Positions 11,158 to 19,762 are shown, numbered from the stretch's first letter. The stretch: DNA of 32,387 nucleotides from Opitutus sp. GAS368 (GCA_945866215.1 CAMBGQ010000018.1:1-32387), one strand, 5' to 3'. Made by a program: numbers and translations. The notes: generated from the letters alone by a model not told the origin.

Positions 11158-11205
11158 TCCGGGTGGGGGTATCCAAGGTAAGCCTCAGTTCACCTTTACC
11201 GAGGT

Positions 11206-11230
11206 GGGTCCTGCCGGACCCGCTTTTTTT
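11206..11230 (+). terminator. Intrinsic terminator in the nusA leader (possible attenuator)
   Basis: GGGTCC (11206-11211), loop TGCC, GGACCC (11216-11221), then GC and seven T residues (11224-11230). This is a textbook Rho-independent terminator on the plus strand. No plus-strand gene ends upstream, because ettA reads the other way; it therefore sits in the nusA leader, 40 bases before the ATG. A competing weaker stem, CACCT (11191-11195) with AGGTG (11202-11206), abuts it and shares base 11206. The reverse strand has no T tract, so it does not serve ettA. Confidence 0.7.
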
Positions 11231-11269
11231 GTCCCCAAATCATTTCACCGCCAACCCGCACCCACCATC

Positions 11270-12517
11270 ATGAGCGTCGATATCAAACCCTTCCTCCAAT
11301 ATCTCGAAAAGGAGAAGAACATCAAGAAAGAGGAGGCCTGCGCCCTCATCGTGGAGGCCATCAAGTCCTCCGTCGAGAAATCGGTCATGGCTGGCCAGAA
11401 TGTGGAGATCAACGCCGACCCTGTCTCCGGCAAGCTGGAAGCCTTCGTCGTCCTGCGCGTGACCGACTCCGTCTCGGACCCCTTGCAGGAGATCAACCCT
11501 GTCGCCGCCTGTCTGATCGATGAAGAGGCCAAGGTCGGCCAGGAAGTCCGCAAACCCATCAACGTGGCCGACCTCGGCCGCATCGCCGCCAAGACCACCC
11601 AGCAGCTGCTCAACCAGCGCTTCCGCAAGATCGAGAAGGACCAGGTCTTCCTGGAATATAAGGACAAGGTCGGCGACATCGTCACCGGTACCGTCCGGCG
11701 CACCGAGCGCGGCAACGTCGTCATTGAGCTCGGCACCGCCGAAGCCATCCTCACCCACAAAGAACGCTGTCACGGGGACGAATTCCGCACCGGCGACCGC
11801 ATCCGCTGCCTCCTCCTCGAGATCCGCGAAGACCCGCAGCGCGGCCGCGAGTTCGTGCTCTCCCGCGCCAACCCCGCGTTCGTCCGCCGCCTCCTCGAAC
11901 TCGAGGTCGCCGAAATCGCCGACAAGACCGTCACGATTGCCGCCATGGCCCGCGACCCGGGCTACCGCACCAAAATCGCCGTCGACTCCCGCGACCCCAA
12001 GGTCGACCCCGTCGGCGCCTGCGTTGGCGCCCGCGGCGCTCGCGTCCGTAATATCGTCAAGGAACTTGGCGGCGAGAAGATCGACATCATCCGCTACCAT
12101 GCTGAGCCACTCAAGCTGCTCGAGGAGGCCATCCGCCCGGCCAAGCCGCGGAATGTCCGGATCGACGAGCGCAGCCGCTCCATTTTCTTCGAAGTGGACG
12201 AAGACGACATGCGCATCGCCATCGGCAGCAAGGGACGCAACGCCCGCCTGACCTCCAAGCTCATGGGCTGGGGCCTCAACATCCAGAAGGCCACGCACGC
12301 CGCCGAAAGTTTCGAAGCCAAGGCCGGCGACGCCGCCGTTCGCATCGCCGATCAGCTCGGCCTCCCAGCTGAGTTGGTTGCTAAGTTCGTGGGCCTCGGC
12401 ATCTCGAGCGTCGAAGCCCTCGAAGGCGCGACCGTGGAGGATTTCAAAGAAAGCGGCATTCCGACCGAAGAGGTCGAAGCCGTCCTCGCCGCCTACGCCA
12501 AGGGCCGCCGCGCTTAA
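11270..12517 (+). CDS. nusA: Transcription termination/antitermination factor NusA
   Basis: The protein has 415 residues from the ATG at 11270; the frame is open a little further upstream but that part lies across the leader terminator. NusA binds RNA polymerase near the RNA exit channel, promotes pausing and hairpin termination, and takes part in antitermination. Domains in order: the N-terminal RNAP-binding domain (1-130, ending NQRFRKIEKDQVFLEY), S1 (VGDIVTGTVRRTERGNVVIE, about 134-183), KH1 (VDPVGACVGARGARVRNIVKE, 246-265), KH2 (AIGSKGRNARLTSKLMGW, 317-334) and a helix-hairpin-helix-like tail (GLGISSVEALEGATVEDFKESG). It lacks the long acidic repeats of the E. coli protein. No Shine-Dalgarno site is seen. 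rimP, the usual upstream neighbour, is absent; infB follows after 36 bases. Confidence 0.97.
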   Translation: MSVDIKPFLQYLEKEKNIKKEEACALIVEAIKSSVEKSVMAGQNVEINADPVSGKLEAFVVLRVTDSVSDPLQEINPVAACLIDEEAKVGQEVRKPINVADLGRIAAKTTQQLLNQRFRKIEKDQVFLEYKDKVGDIVTGTVRRTERGNVVIELGTAEAILTHKERCHGDEFRTGDRIRCLLLEIREDPQRGREFVLSRANPAFVRRLLELEVAEIADKTVTIAAMARDPGYRTKIAVDSRDPKVDPVGACVGARGARVRNIVKELGGEKIDIIRYHAEPLKLLEEAIRPAKPRNVRIDERSRSIFFEVDEDDMRIAIGSKGRNARLTSKLMGWGLNIQKATHAAESFEAKAGDAAVRIADQLGLPAELVAKFVGLGISSVEALEGATVEDFKESGIPTEEVEAVLAAYAKGRRA

Positions 12518-12553
12518 TCTTCCCTTCCACCGCCGACCCCTTCGCACGCACAC

Positions 12554-14959
12554 ATGACCGAGAAGAAGAAACCTGAAGCCAAAAAGCCAGCGGTCACGCA
12601 GCGCTTCAGCGATGTGGCGAAGGATCTCGGCATCGAGGTCAAGGCGCTGATTGCATTGGTCGACGAGTTCGTGCTGGCCCGGCCCGACTTCAAGGACTAC
12701 GTCTACACCGAAGGAAAGAAGCCCGCCGCCTCGAGTAACTTCGGCAAGACCTACCGCGAGGAGTTTCTGGCCTTCGCCGCCGACAAGCTCCCGAAGAAGC
12801 CCGAACCCGCTCCAGAGCCCGTTGTCGAAGCCCCCAAGGCCCCTGAGCCGGTCAAGCCCCCGGTCGTCCCCGCTGCTTCAATCGCCAAGGCCAGCTCTCC
12901 GCTGCCTGTCAGCATGCCGCCGCGTCCGCTGATCACCCCGACCACCAAGCCGCCGGCCAGCCCTGCCATCCCGCGCCCGACGATCACCCCGACGACGGGC
13001 AAGGCTGACCTGCCCCCCATCGTCATCAGCAACGCACCTCCGCCCTTACCCAGCCGGCCAGCCAACGTCCCGCCGGTCGCCCGACCGCCCCTAGCCCCGA
13101 TCGTCAACCGCCCCGCCGCCACCGGCAGCCAAGCCGCCCCAGGCAGCAAAGGGGCGATCACCGTGCGGCCGCCAATCGTCGTGCGCGACTTCGCGATCGC
13201 GCTCAACCTGAAGCCCTTCCAAGTCATCGGCAACCTGATGGAGCTGAACAAAGTCGTCAGCGTCTCCTCCGTCATCGAAGAAGCCGATGCCCGCACTGTC
13301 GCCGAACGTCACGGCTTCACGCTGGAAATCCGCCACCGCGGCGAAGGCGCCCAGCCCGTCAAGAAGATCGAGAAGCCCGTCGAAGACGATCCTGCGCTCA
13401 TGACCGGCCGCCCGCCCGTCGTCTGCGTACTCGGCCACGTCGACCACGGCAAGACCACCCTCCTCGACTTCTTCCGCAAGACCAACGTGGTCTCGGGCGA
13501 AGCCGGCGGCATCACCCAGCACATCGGCGCCTACTCTGTCACCTACCAGGGCGAGAAGGCCGAATATAAGGGCAAGACTGTCACCTTCCTCGATACGCCC
13601 GGCCATGCCGCCTTCGCCAAGATGCGCGAGCGCGGCGCCTCCGTCACCGACATCGCCGTGCTCGTGGTGGCGGCAGACGACGGCTTCATGCCGCAGACCG
13701 AGGAGGCCCTCAAGTTTGCCCAGAAGCACGCCAGCGCCATCGTGGCCGCAATCAACAAAGTCGACTCCAAGGGCGCCAACATCGACCGCGTGAAGCAGCA
13801 GATGCAGCAGCGCAGCATCACCCCTGAAGACTGGGGCGGCGAGACCATCACGAGTCCCGTGTCCGCGCTCAAGGGGACCGGCATGACCGAGCTCCTCGAA
13901 TCCATCCTACTGCAAGCCGAAGTCCTCGACCTCAAGGCCAACGCCAAGTGCCCCGCGCAAGGCGTCGTCATCGAATCCCAAATGGAGACTGGCCGCGGTC
14001 CGACCGCGACCGTCATCGTCCAGAAAGGCACCCTCAAGCCCGGCGACTCGTTCGTCTGCGGTGAGACCTGGTGCAAGGTGCGCGCGCTCGTGGACGAGCG
14101 CGGCAACCGTATGCCGTCCGCCACCCCGGGGGCTCCGGCGCTCATCCTCGGCTGGGACGCTGTCCCCGCTCCCGGCACGAAGTTCAAGACCGTCAAGAAC
14201 GACCGCGAGGCCCGCGAGATTGCCGAAGAGGCCGCCCTCGCCGCCCGTAAGGCCGCCGAAGCGGCCCAGCAGGCCCCGAACACGGGCGCCCGTCCGGGCA
14301 TGTCGGACCTCGAGCGCCTCATGGCCGCGTTGGTCCAGGACAAGGAGAAAGTCCTGCGCGTGCTGCTCAAGGCCGACGTCAACGGCACGCTGGAAGCGCT
14401 CGAGGGCTGCCTTGTCGAAATCAAGTCCAGCAAGGTGCGCCTCGAGGTCGTCGGCGGCACGGTCGGACCCGTCACCCAAGGCGATGTGGCCCTGGCCGAA
14501 GCCTCCAAGGCCCTGATTGTGGCCTTCGACACCAAGCTCGAGACCGGCGTCCAGCCGCAGCTCAAGCGCACCGGCGTCCGCCTCATCACTCATGATATTA
14601 TCTACGAGCTGATCACGCTCGTGAAGGAAGCCATGACCGAACTCCTGGACCCGGAAGTCCGCGAGAATAAGCTCGGCGCGGCCGAAGTACGCGCCGTCTT
14701 CCCGCTGGGCAAGGAGCACAAGGTCGCAGGTTGCATGGTCACCGAGGGCCTAATCCGTCGCGCCGCCAAGGCGCGCGTGGTGCGCGCCGGCAAGATCATC
14801 CACCACGGACCAGTCGAGACCCTGCGCCGCTTCAAGGACGACGCCTCCGAGGTTAAGGCCGGCTTCGAATGCGGCATCAAGCTCGGCGGCTACGACGAGT
14901 ATCAGCCTGGCGACATCATCGAAGCCATCGAGATGCTGCAGACGCGCCCGTCGCTCTAA
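12554..14959 (+). CDS. infB: Translation initiation factor IF-2
   Basis: This is an 801-residue GTPase that brings initiator tRNA to the 30S subunit and drives subunit joining. An N-terminal IF2-N-like domain ([23 protein letters not shown], about 16-38) is followed by a long Pro/Ala-rich linker (about 75-200) with repeats such as [10 protein letters not shown] and [11 protein letters not shown] second IF2-N helix bundle ([22 protein letters not shown]) comes next. The G domain has G1 GHVDHGKT (294-301), DTPGH (347-351) and NKVD (401-404). Domains II-IV end with the fMet-tRNA-binding region ([21 protein letters not shown]). It lies 36 bases after nusA and 5 bases before rbfA. The ylxR and ylxQ genes often found between nusA and infB are missing. 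No Shine-Dalgarno site is seen. Confidence 0.97.
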   Translation: MTEKKKPEAKKPAVTQRFSDVAKDLGIEVKALIALVDEFVLARPDFKDYVYTEGKKPAASSNFGKTYREEFLAFAADKLPKKPEPAPEPVVEAPKAPEPVKPPVVPAASIAKASSPLPVSMPPRPLITPTTKPPASPAIPRPTITPTTGKADLPPIVISNAPPPLPSRPANVPPVARPPLAPIVNRPAATGSQAAPGSKGAITVRPPIVVRDFAIALNLKPFQVIGNLMELNKVVSVSSVIEEADARTVAERHGFTLEIRHRGEGAQPVKKIEKPVEDDPALMTGRPPVVCVLGHVDHGKTTLLDFFRKTNVVSGEAGGITQHIGAYSVTYQGEKAEYKGKTVTFLDTPGHAAFAKMRERGASVTDIAVLVVAADDGFMPQTEEALKFAQKHASAIVAAINKVDSKGANIDRVKQQMQQRSITPEDWGGETITSPVSALKGTGMTELLESILLQAEVLDLKANAKCPAQGVVIESQMETGRGPTATVIVQKGTLKPGDSFVCGETWCKVRALVDERGNRMPSATPGAPALILGWDAVPAPGTKFKTVKNDREAREIAEEAALAARKAAEAAQQAPNTGARPGMSDLERLMAALVQDKEKVLRVLLKADVNGTLEALEGCLVEIKSSKVRLEVVGGTVGPVTQGDVALAEASKALIVAFDTKLETGVQPQLKRTGVRLITHDIIYELITLVKEAMTELLDPEVRENKLGAAEVRAVFPLGKEHKVAGCMVTEGLIRRAAKARVVRAGKIIHHGPVETLRRFKDDASEVKAGFECGIKLGGYDEYQPGDIIEAIEMLQTRPSL

Positions 14960-14964
14960 GCCCC

Positions 14965-15330
14965 ATGTCGCAACGTCAGCTCCGGGTGGCCGAACTGGTC
15001 CAGCGCGAAGTCTCCACCGCGCTGCGTCAGAACTGGCCCACCGAGGCCGCGCTGATCACGATCACCCTCGCGAGCGCTTCCCCCGATCTCCGCCAATGCC
15101 GCGTCGGCTACGCCGTGTCCGGCGACGACGCGGAGCGTAAGCGGGCCCGCGCCTTCCTGAAGCGGGTGCGCACCGAGCTCCGCGCGACGGTCGGCGGCAT
15201 CCTGCAGATGAAGCACACGCCCGACATCCTCTTTACGGAAGACGATGTCACCGGCGGCGTGGCCCGCGTCCAGGCCTTGCTGGACGAGTTAGACCGCAAG
15301 GACCGGACGCCGAAGCCTCCGGCCGACTAA
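14965..15330 (+). CDS. rbfA: 30S ribosome-binding factor RbfA
   Basis: The protein has 121 residues from the ATG at 14965, five bases after the infB stop; the frame extends upstream only inside infB. RbfA is a KH-fold maturation factor that binds the 17S/16S rRNA 5' helix region of the 30S subunit and is needed in the cold. The family pattern is clear: an N-terminal helix (RQLRVAELVQREVSTALRQ), the strands ITITLASASPDLRQCRVGYAVSGDD, an RARAFLKRVRTELRATVGG helix and MKHTPDILFTEDD. Its stop overlaps the mcsB stop by four bases on the opposite strand, so no terminator fits between them. Confidence 0.94.
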   Translation: MSQRQLRVAELVQREVSTALRQNWPTEAALITITLASASPDLRQCRVGYAVSGDDAERKRARAFLKRVRTELRATVGGILQMKHTPDILFTEDDVTGGVARVQALLDELDRKDRTPKPPAD

Positions 15331-16400
15331 GCCGACGGCGGCACGAGGTCGGGGAAATCCTTGAGCGCCTCGCGGACCACCGCAGCACGCCGGCGATCGC
15401 GGCCATCGCTGTCGAGCTCTTGACCAGCGCGCGCCTGCACGTGGGCGGGCTGACCTTCGATCATCAGCCGGTCAACGAGGTGGCGACGCTCCTCCGGGAG
15501 GCAACCCATGTCGCAGGCGAGCCGGAGGTGCGAGAGCATGTTCATCGCCTCGGAACTGGTGAGCAAACGGGCCGAGCGCAGCAGGCCAAGCGAACGGGAG
15601 AGCCGGTCAACGAACTTCTCGCCCTCTTCCTGCGCGAGCTTGCGGCGGGCGTTCCATTCCTGCTCGACCACGTTCTTAATCCAGCCACCGAGGTGCTTGA
15701 GGATCGCCTCCTCGGAAAGGCCGAGCGTCTGCTGGTTGGAGATCTGGAAGACATTGCCGGCGGCCTCGGTCCCCTCGCCCAGCCAGCCGCGGACCGCGAG
15801 GCCGTCTTGGTTGAGCGCACGGGAAACCTTATCCATATGGCCCGCCAGGCAGAGGCCCGGCAGATGCACCATCGCGGAAGCACGCAGGCCCGTGCCGACG
15901 TTGGTGGGGCAGGCGGTAAGGAAGCCGAGGCGATCCGAGAAGGCCAGTTTGAGCGAACCGCCGAGGGCGTCGTCGAGCTGTTCGGCGATGTGCCAGGTAC
16001 CGCGGAGATGCCAGCCCGCCTTTACGACTTGGATACGGAGATGGTCCTCCTCGTTGACCATGACCGAGCAGGTCTGGTCCCGGCTGATGACGGCGGCGCC
16101 GCTCTTGCCGGCGGCGAGCTCCTTAGAGACGAGGTGGCGTTCGACCAGCACCGCGCGGTCGCGGTCGCCGAGTTCGCTCATGCGGACGACGTGGGCGCGG
16201 CGGAACTTGGGCAGGGCTTCGAGCGCGCCCACGCACTGGTCGGCAATCTCCTTGCGCTGCGGAATCTTGGCCCAGCCGGGGAAAGGCAGGCCTTCGAGAT
16301 TACGCGCTAAGCGGATACGGGTACTGAGCACGACCGCTTGCTGCGCTCCCAAAAGGTGCGTGAGCTCGTTCTCGGCGGCGAGGATGTCTTCGACGGACAT
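15327..16400 (-). CDS. mcsB: Protein arginine kinase McsB
   Basis: The protein has 357 residues, the usual length for McsB (about 350-365). McsB transfers phosphate from ATP to arginine side chains, marking proteins for ClpCP in Bacillus. Visible guanido-kinase features are STRIRLARN (26-34), NEEDHLR (116-122, with the catalytic acidic residues) and CPTNVGTGLRAS from Cys164, which corresponds to the essential cysteine loop. RDRRRA (334-339) fits the RDxxRA allosteric phosphoarginine pocket of Gram-positive McsB. It lacks the N-terminal domain of eukaryotic creatine kinases. It starts two bases after the mcsA stop, so the two are co-expressed, and overlaps rbfA by four bases. The substrate range here is unknown. 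Confidence 0.95.
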   Translation of the reverse strand: MSVEDILAAENELTHLLGAQQAVVLSTRIRLARNLEGLPFPGWAKIPQRKEIADQCVGALEALPKFRRAHVVRMSELGDRDRAVLVERHLVSKELAAGKSGAAVISRDQTCSVMVNEEDHLRIQVVKAGWHLRGTWHIAEQLDDALGGSLKLAFSDRLGFLTACPTNVGTGLRASAMVHLPGLCLAGHMDKVSRALNQDGLAVRGWLGEGTEAAGNVFQISNQQTLGLSEEAILKHLGGWIKNVVEQEWNARRKLAQEEGEKFVDRLSRSLGLLRSARLLTSSEAMNMLSHLRLACDMGCLPEERRHLVDRLMIEGQPAHVQARAGQELDSDGRDRRRAAVVREALKDFPDLVPPSA

Positions 16401-16402
16401 GG

Positions 16403-16885
16403 TCAGGAGGTTGCGAGCTGCTGCTCGATGACGGCGATCTCGTCGCGGAGGCGGGCGGCGACCTCGTAGTCTTCGCCCGTGATGGCTTTCTCCATCTCCC
16501 GACGGGCGTCGTCGAGGCGGCGACGCAGCCGGCCGACCGGCGAAGCGCCGGCAGGCGTGCGGCCGACATGGGAGGGCTCATGCTGGACCTTACGGAGCAG
16601 GCCGCCGAGGACGTCGCCGAAAGTCTCCCAGCAAGACGGACAGCCCAGGCGCCCGCGCTTGCGGAAATCGATGTCGGTGAACCCGCACTGCGGACAGATA
16701 AGGGTCGGCGCCGGGGAAGCGGTCGTCAGGGCGTCGGCCAGCTGAAAGACGGCCGGGTCCATGGCCCCTCCCTTTTGGGCGCAAGCCTCGCAGAGGTGCA
16801 CCTTCGTGACCTTGCCGTGGACGACCTGAGAGAGGTGGACCGTGGCGGCCTCCTCGCAGAGCGAACACTTGAGTGGCTGGGACAT
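16403..16885 (-). CDS. mcsA: McsA-like zinc-finger/UVR protein, activator of McsB
   Basis: This 160-residue protein has the McsA layout. There are two zinc-binding modules: CSLC (8-11) with CEAC further on, then CPQC with CPSC around residues 64-82. A C-terminal UVR helix pair (RLRRRLDDARREMEKAITGEDYEVAARLRDEIAVIEQQL by position about 119-157) follows. McsA binds and stimulates McsB in Bacillus, and UVR segments mediate contact with ClpC-type partners. The gene directly precedes mcsB. Upstream of its ATG is GGAGG (16889-16893), one of the few real Shine-Dalgarno sequences in the window. It is divergent from the ketoacyl synthase across 97 bases. No ctsR lies next to it, unlike the Firmicute ctsR-mcsA-mcsB-clpC operon. 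Confidence 0.92.
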   Translation of the reverse strand: MSQPLKCSLCEEAATVHLSQVVHGKVTKVHLCEACAQKGGAMDPAVFQLADALTTASPAPTLICPQCGFTDIDFRKRGRLGCPSCWETFGDVLGGLLRKVQHEPSHVGRTPAGASPVGRLRRRLDDARREMEKAITGEDYEVAARLRDEIAVIEQQLATS

Positions 16886-16888
16886 CTA

Positions 16889-16893
16889 CCTCC
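16889..16893 (-). promoter_or_regulatory. Shine-Dalgarno site of mcsA
   Basis: GGAGG on the minus strand, three bases before the mcsA ATG at 16885 (TGGAGGTAG then ATG). The spacing is short but the match to the 16S tail is full-strength. Most other genes here lack such a site. Confidence 0.6.
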
Positions 16894-16970
16894 AGAGAAT
16901 GGTCAGGCGTCCAATTGGCAAGGGCAAGCGGGGAGCGGGGTTTGACTTCATGCCCACCAGTCCCTTGATA

Positions 16971-16975
16971 GGAGG
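16971..16975 (+). promoter_or_regulatory. Shine-Dalgarno site fixing the ketoacyl-synthase start
   Basis: GGAGG seven bases before the ATG at 16983 (ATAGGAGGACGCCTG then ATG). The optimal spacing decides the start in favour of 16983 over upstream in-frame ATG codons, which lie in the intergenic spacer or opposite mcsA. Confidence 0.8.
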
Positions 16976-16982
16976 ACGCCTG

Positions 16983-18224
16983 ATGTCCTCCAAGCCACGC
17001 ATCGTCATCACCGGCCTCGGTCTCACCGCCCCCAACGGGAATTCGCTGGGCGAGTTCCGGGCCAACCTGCTCGCCGGTAAGGCCCGGATTGCCGTGATCG
17101 ATGTGCGCCACATGGGCAAGCACCCCGCCGGCGTCTGCGACTTCGACGTGACTAAGTGGCAGAAGCGGAAAGAAATCCGTAATGGTACCCGCGTCGGCTC
17201 CATCTCCATCTTCTGCGCCCGAGAGGCGCTCGGCGACTCCGGCCTGTCGTGGGAAAAAGTCGATAAGTCCCGCGTCGGTGTCTACCTCGGGATCACCGAA
17301 CACGGCAACGTCGAGACCGAGAACGAGGTCCACAATCTCTCCCAGTTTGGGAACGACACCAAGTACTGGACCCACCATCATAACCCGCGGACCGTGGCGA
17401 ATAACCCGGCGGGCGAGGTCACGATGAACATGGGCATCACCGGCCCGCATTACACCATCGGCGCGGCCTGCGCCGCTGGTAACGCCGGCCTCATCCAGGC
17501 GGCCCAGATGCTGCAGCTGGGCGAGGTGGATATCGCCTTCGCCGGAGGCGTCTCCGAATCCATCCATACCTTCGGCATCTTCGCCGGGTTCAAAAACCAA
17601 GGCGCCCTCGGAGCCCACGAGGACCCGACCAAGGCCTCCCGTCCATTCGACAAGAACCGCAACGGCATCGTCATCTCTGAAGGTGGCGCCATCTATGTCT
17701 TGGAGCGGCTCGACGACGCCCTCGCCCGGGGCGCCCGGATCATCGCGGAAATCGCCGGTTGGTGCATCAACTCCGACGCCACCGATGCCGTCCTGCCCAA
17801 CCCCGAAAGACAGACCGAATGCGTCCGCATGGCTCTACAGCGGGCCGGGATGAAGCCTCAGGACATCCAAATCGTCTCCACCCATGCCACGGCCACGGCC
17901 TTGGGCGATATCCAGGAGTGCACCGCCCTACGCACGGTCTTCGCCGACTGCCCCGACACGAGGATTAACAACACCAAGAGCTTCATCGGTCACTGCATGG
18001 GAGCGGCCGGCGCCTTGGAACTAGCCGGTAATCTACCCTCTTTCATCGATAATTGGGTACATCCGACCATAAATATCGACGAATTAGACCCCGAATGCGC
18101 CTTACCGGGCCTCGTAATCAACCACCCGATCAAGGTACCCCGGGTCGACGCCATCCTTAATAATTCCTTCGGCATGCTCGGCATCAATTCCGCCCTCATC
18201 GTGAAGAAATATGAGGTTGCCTGA
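16983..18224 (+). CDS. Beta-ketoacyl-ACP synthase family protein (FabF/KAS II-like)
   Basis: This 413-residue thiolase-fold condensing enzyme joins an acyl thioester to a malonyl-ACP unit. The start at 16983 is set by a strong Shine-Dalgarno site. The active-site Cys163 lies in IGAACAAGNAG, the first His301 in STHATATALGD and the second His337 in NTKSFIGHCMGAAGALE, giving the Cys-His-His triad of FabF. The first histidine motif reads HATAT instead of the usual HGTST, and the Cys loop is ACAAGN rather than ACATGA, so this is a divergent FabF relative, not the housekeeping copy. The next gene, 34 bases on, is an acyl carrier protein, its likely partner. No fabG, fabZ or fabD is adjacent. The product chain is unknown. 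Confidence 0.9.
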   Translation: MSSKPRIVITGLGLTAPNGNSLGEFRANLLAGKARIAVIDVRHMGKHPAGVCDFDVTKWQKRKEIRNGTRVGSISIFCAREALGDSGLSWEKVDKSRVGVYLGITEHGNVETENEVHNLSQFGNDTKYWTHHHNPRTVANNPAGEVTMNMGITGPHYTIGAACAAGNAGLIQAAQMLQLGEVDIAFAGGVSESIHTFGIFAGFKNQGALGAHEDPTKASRPFDKNRNGIVISEGGAIYVLERLDDALARGARIIAEIAGWCINSDATDAVLPNPERQTECVRMALQRAGMKPQDIQIVSTHATATALGDIQECTALRTVFADCPDTRINNTKSFIGHCMGAAGALELAGNLPSFIDNWVHPTINIDELDPECALPGLVINHPIKVPRVDAILNNSFGMLGINSALIVKKYEVA

Positions 18225-18258
18225 CAGGGGAAGGATGTTTGAAACAAACCCTGCAAAT

Positions 18259-18516
18259 ATGACTAAAGACGACATCAAACAGGTGGTTTTGGGCATCATC
18301 GCGGACATCGCCCCGGATGAGAATCTGACCGCCGTCAAACCGGAAGTCCGCCTCCGCGACCAGCTCTCCCTGGATTCCATGGACTTCCTGGATATCGTCA
18401 TGGAGCTTCGGAAAAAGCACGGCATCGAGGTACCTGAAGCCGATTACGTCCAGCTGGCCTCCCTCGACTCCTGCGCCAACTACCTGCACCCGAAGTTCGA
18501 AGCGAAGGGTAAGTAA
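18259..18516 (+). CDS. Acyl carrier protein
   Basis: This 85-residue acidic helical protein is read from the ATG at 18259; an in-frame ATG at 18235, with GGGGAAGG directly upstream, would add eight residues (MFETNPAN) and is a real alternative. The phosphopantetheine site is Ser40 in LSLDSMDFLDIVMELRKKHG, DSM replacing the common DSL. The four-helix ACP pattern and length fit the family. It carries growing acyl chains for the ketoacyl synthase just upstream. It resembles the specialised ACPs paired with stand-alone synthases more than the fatty-acid ACP, which usually lies with fabF and fabG. A clean terminator follows at 18543-18569, closing a two-gene unit. Confidence 0.92.
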   Translation: MTKDDIKQVVLGIIADIAPDENLTAVKPEVRLRDQLSLDSMDFLDIVMELRKKHGIEVPEADYVQLASLDSCANYLHPKFEAKGK

Positions 18517-18542
18517 GGACATACTCCCTTCGACTCGAGCAC

Positions 18543-18569
18543 GACCGCCCCCAAGGCGGTCCTTTATTT
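18543..18569 (+). terminator. Intrinsic terminator after the KS-ACP pair
   Basis: GACCGCC (18543-18549), loop CCCAA, GGCGGTC (18555-18561), then CTTTATTT. A perfect 7-bp GC-rich stem followed by a T-rich tract, 27 bases after the ACP stop, ends the two-gene transcript. Confidence 0.85.
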
Positions 18570-18610
18570 GGTCAAGGTCGCAACCCCGCCCTCGAAGAGG
18601 TGTTCTAGAT

Positions 18611-19624
18611 TTGCCGAACCCTCCAGTCCTCCCCACGCTCACTGCCGTGCCCGCCCACCGCGCCCTACTCCTTCTATCCTTTATCCTGACCGCCCTCCCG
18701 GTCTGGGGTGAAACCGTCCAGCTACGTCGCCCGGGTAACGCCACCATCATCACCTTCGAATATATCACCCTGGACGAAGAAGCCATCATGGTGAAGCGCC
18801 TCGATTCGGACGCCGTGCTGAACTACAAGTGGGAAGACCTCGACCTCGATTGGGTCAGCAAGAACAACCCCAAGCTCTGGGCCGAACGCCAGCAACTGCT
18901 GGCTGAGGCCAAAAGCTTAAAGAAGATGTCGAAGAAAGAGGCCGAAGTAGATCCCTTCGCCCAAGGAACCGCCGCCACGGATAACAAGTCCATGGTGAAG
19001 AACTTGCTGATTTCGCTGCAGGATGGACTGAAGGGCATGTCGCTATCCGCCAACCGGGTCGAGGTGGTCTGCTACGAGTTCCAGCTCGACGAAAATCTTT
19101 TCTGGCTCGCCTTCGACGAACTCAAACAAGCCAGCCTCCTTTCCGGCAAGGCGGAACCCTCGGCCCGCACCGAAGACGCCGCCGAGGAAAACAAGGACGC
19201 CAACTCCAAGACCAAGGCACAAGGTAAGTCGACGACGAAGACCAAGGTCCGGACGGCCGCGAGCACCGCCGCCGAGTCCGCTGCACGGAAGAGCCATGAA
19301 GGAGACTCCCGCCCCTATAACAGCCTCGGCTACCTGCGCATGCTCGCCGAAGGTGGCACCCGGGGCAAGCCGGTCTGGATGATGCTGCGGCGGGCCACCG
19401 CTGACCGTGGGACGATGTTGGCCATGTTGGAGAAATACGCCAAGTTATGCGGAGATCTATCCGTGCAGCCTCAGGCCGCAGCCTCCAAGACCGAGTTGGT
19501 CGTCCTCAAGAAGGCCCTCGAGAATTGCGCCGAGTCCCTCGCCAAGGTCAACCGCGAGAACAACGCCGTCGAGGCCCGCCTGCAGTCAGATTGCCGGACG
19601 CTGCTGGCCTTGGTGCTGCGCTGA
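18611..19624 (+). CDS. Secreted protein of unknown function
   Basis: I do not recognise this 337-residue protein. It begins at TTG 18611 or, perhaps better, at GTG 18647, which gives MPAHRALLLLSFILTALPVWG followed by ETVQLRRPG, a good Sec signal peptide. The next part (TIITFEYITLDEEAIMVKRLDSDAVLNYKWEDLDLDWV) looks like a small beta module. A helical, charged, Lys/Ala/Ser-rich low-complexity middle (about 185-235) and a C-terminal helical region (LVVLKKALENCAESLAKVNRENNAVEARLQ) follow. The C-terminus could form a coiled coil. It lies between the ACP terminator and a tRNA gene on the other strand, so it is transcribed alone. Periplasmic location is inferred. The long frame and codon usage support a real gene. 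Confidence 0.7.
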   Translation: MPNPPVLPTLTAVPAHRALLLLSFILTALPVWGETVQLRRPGNATIITFEYITLDEEAIMVKRLDSDAVLNYKWEDLDLDWVSKNNPKLWAERQQLLAEAKSLKKMSKKEAEVDPFAQGTAATDNKSMVKNLLISLQDGLKGMSLSANRVEVVCYEFQLDENLFWLAFDELKQASLLSGKAEPSARTEDAAEENKDANSKTKAQGKSTTKTKVRTAASTAAESAARKSHEGDSRPYNSLGYLRMLAEGGTRGKPVWMMLRRATADRGTMLAMLEKYAKLCGDLSVQPQAAASKTELVVLKKALENCAESLAKVNRENNAVEARLQSDCRTLLALVLR

Positions 19625-19649
19625 GCCTCCCCGGGGCTACAGCAAGAGT

Positions 19650-19682
19650 CCGGCCGCCTTCTCGAAGGAAGACGGCCGGTTT
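19650..19682. terminator. Bidirectional hairpin between the secreted-protein gene and tRNA-Ala
   Basis: CCGGCCG (19650-19656) pairs with CGGCCGG (19673-19679); an inner CCTT/AAGG stem with loop CTCG and a bulge AAGA completes it. TTT follows on the plus strand. It lies 25 bases after the plus-strand stop and 8 bases past the tRNA 3' end, so it can serve both converging transcripts. The T tract is short on either side. Confidence 0.5.
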
Positions 19683-19686
19683 GCAA

Positions 19687-19762
<76 letters not shown>

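Noticed and set aside
16942-16970. TTGACT and TTGATA as a -35/-10 promoter for the ketoacyl synthase
   Set aside because: The -10 match is poor and the start point would fall after the Shine-Dalgarno site, which is incompatible with its use.
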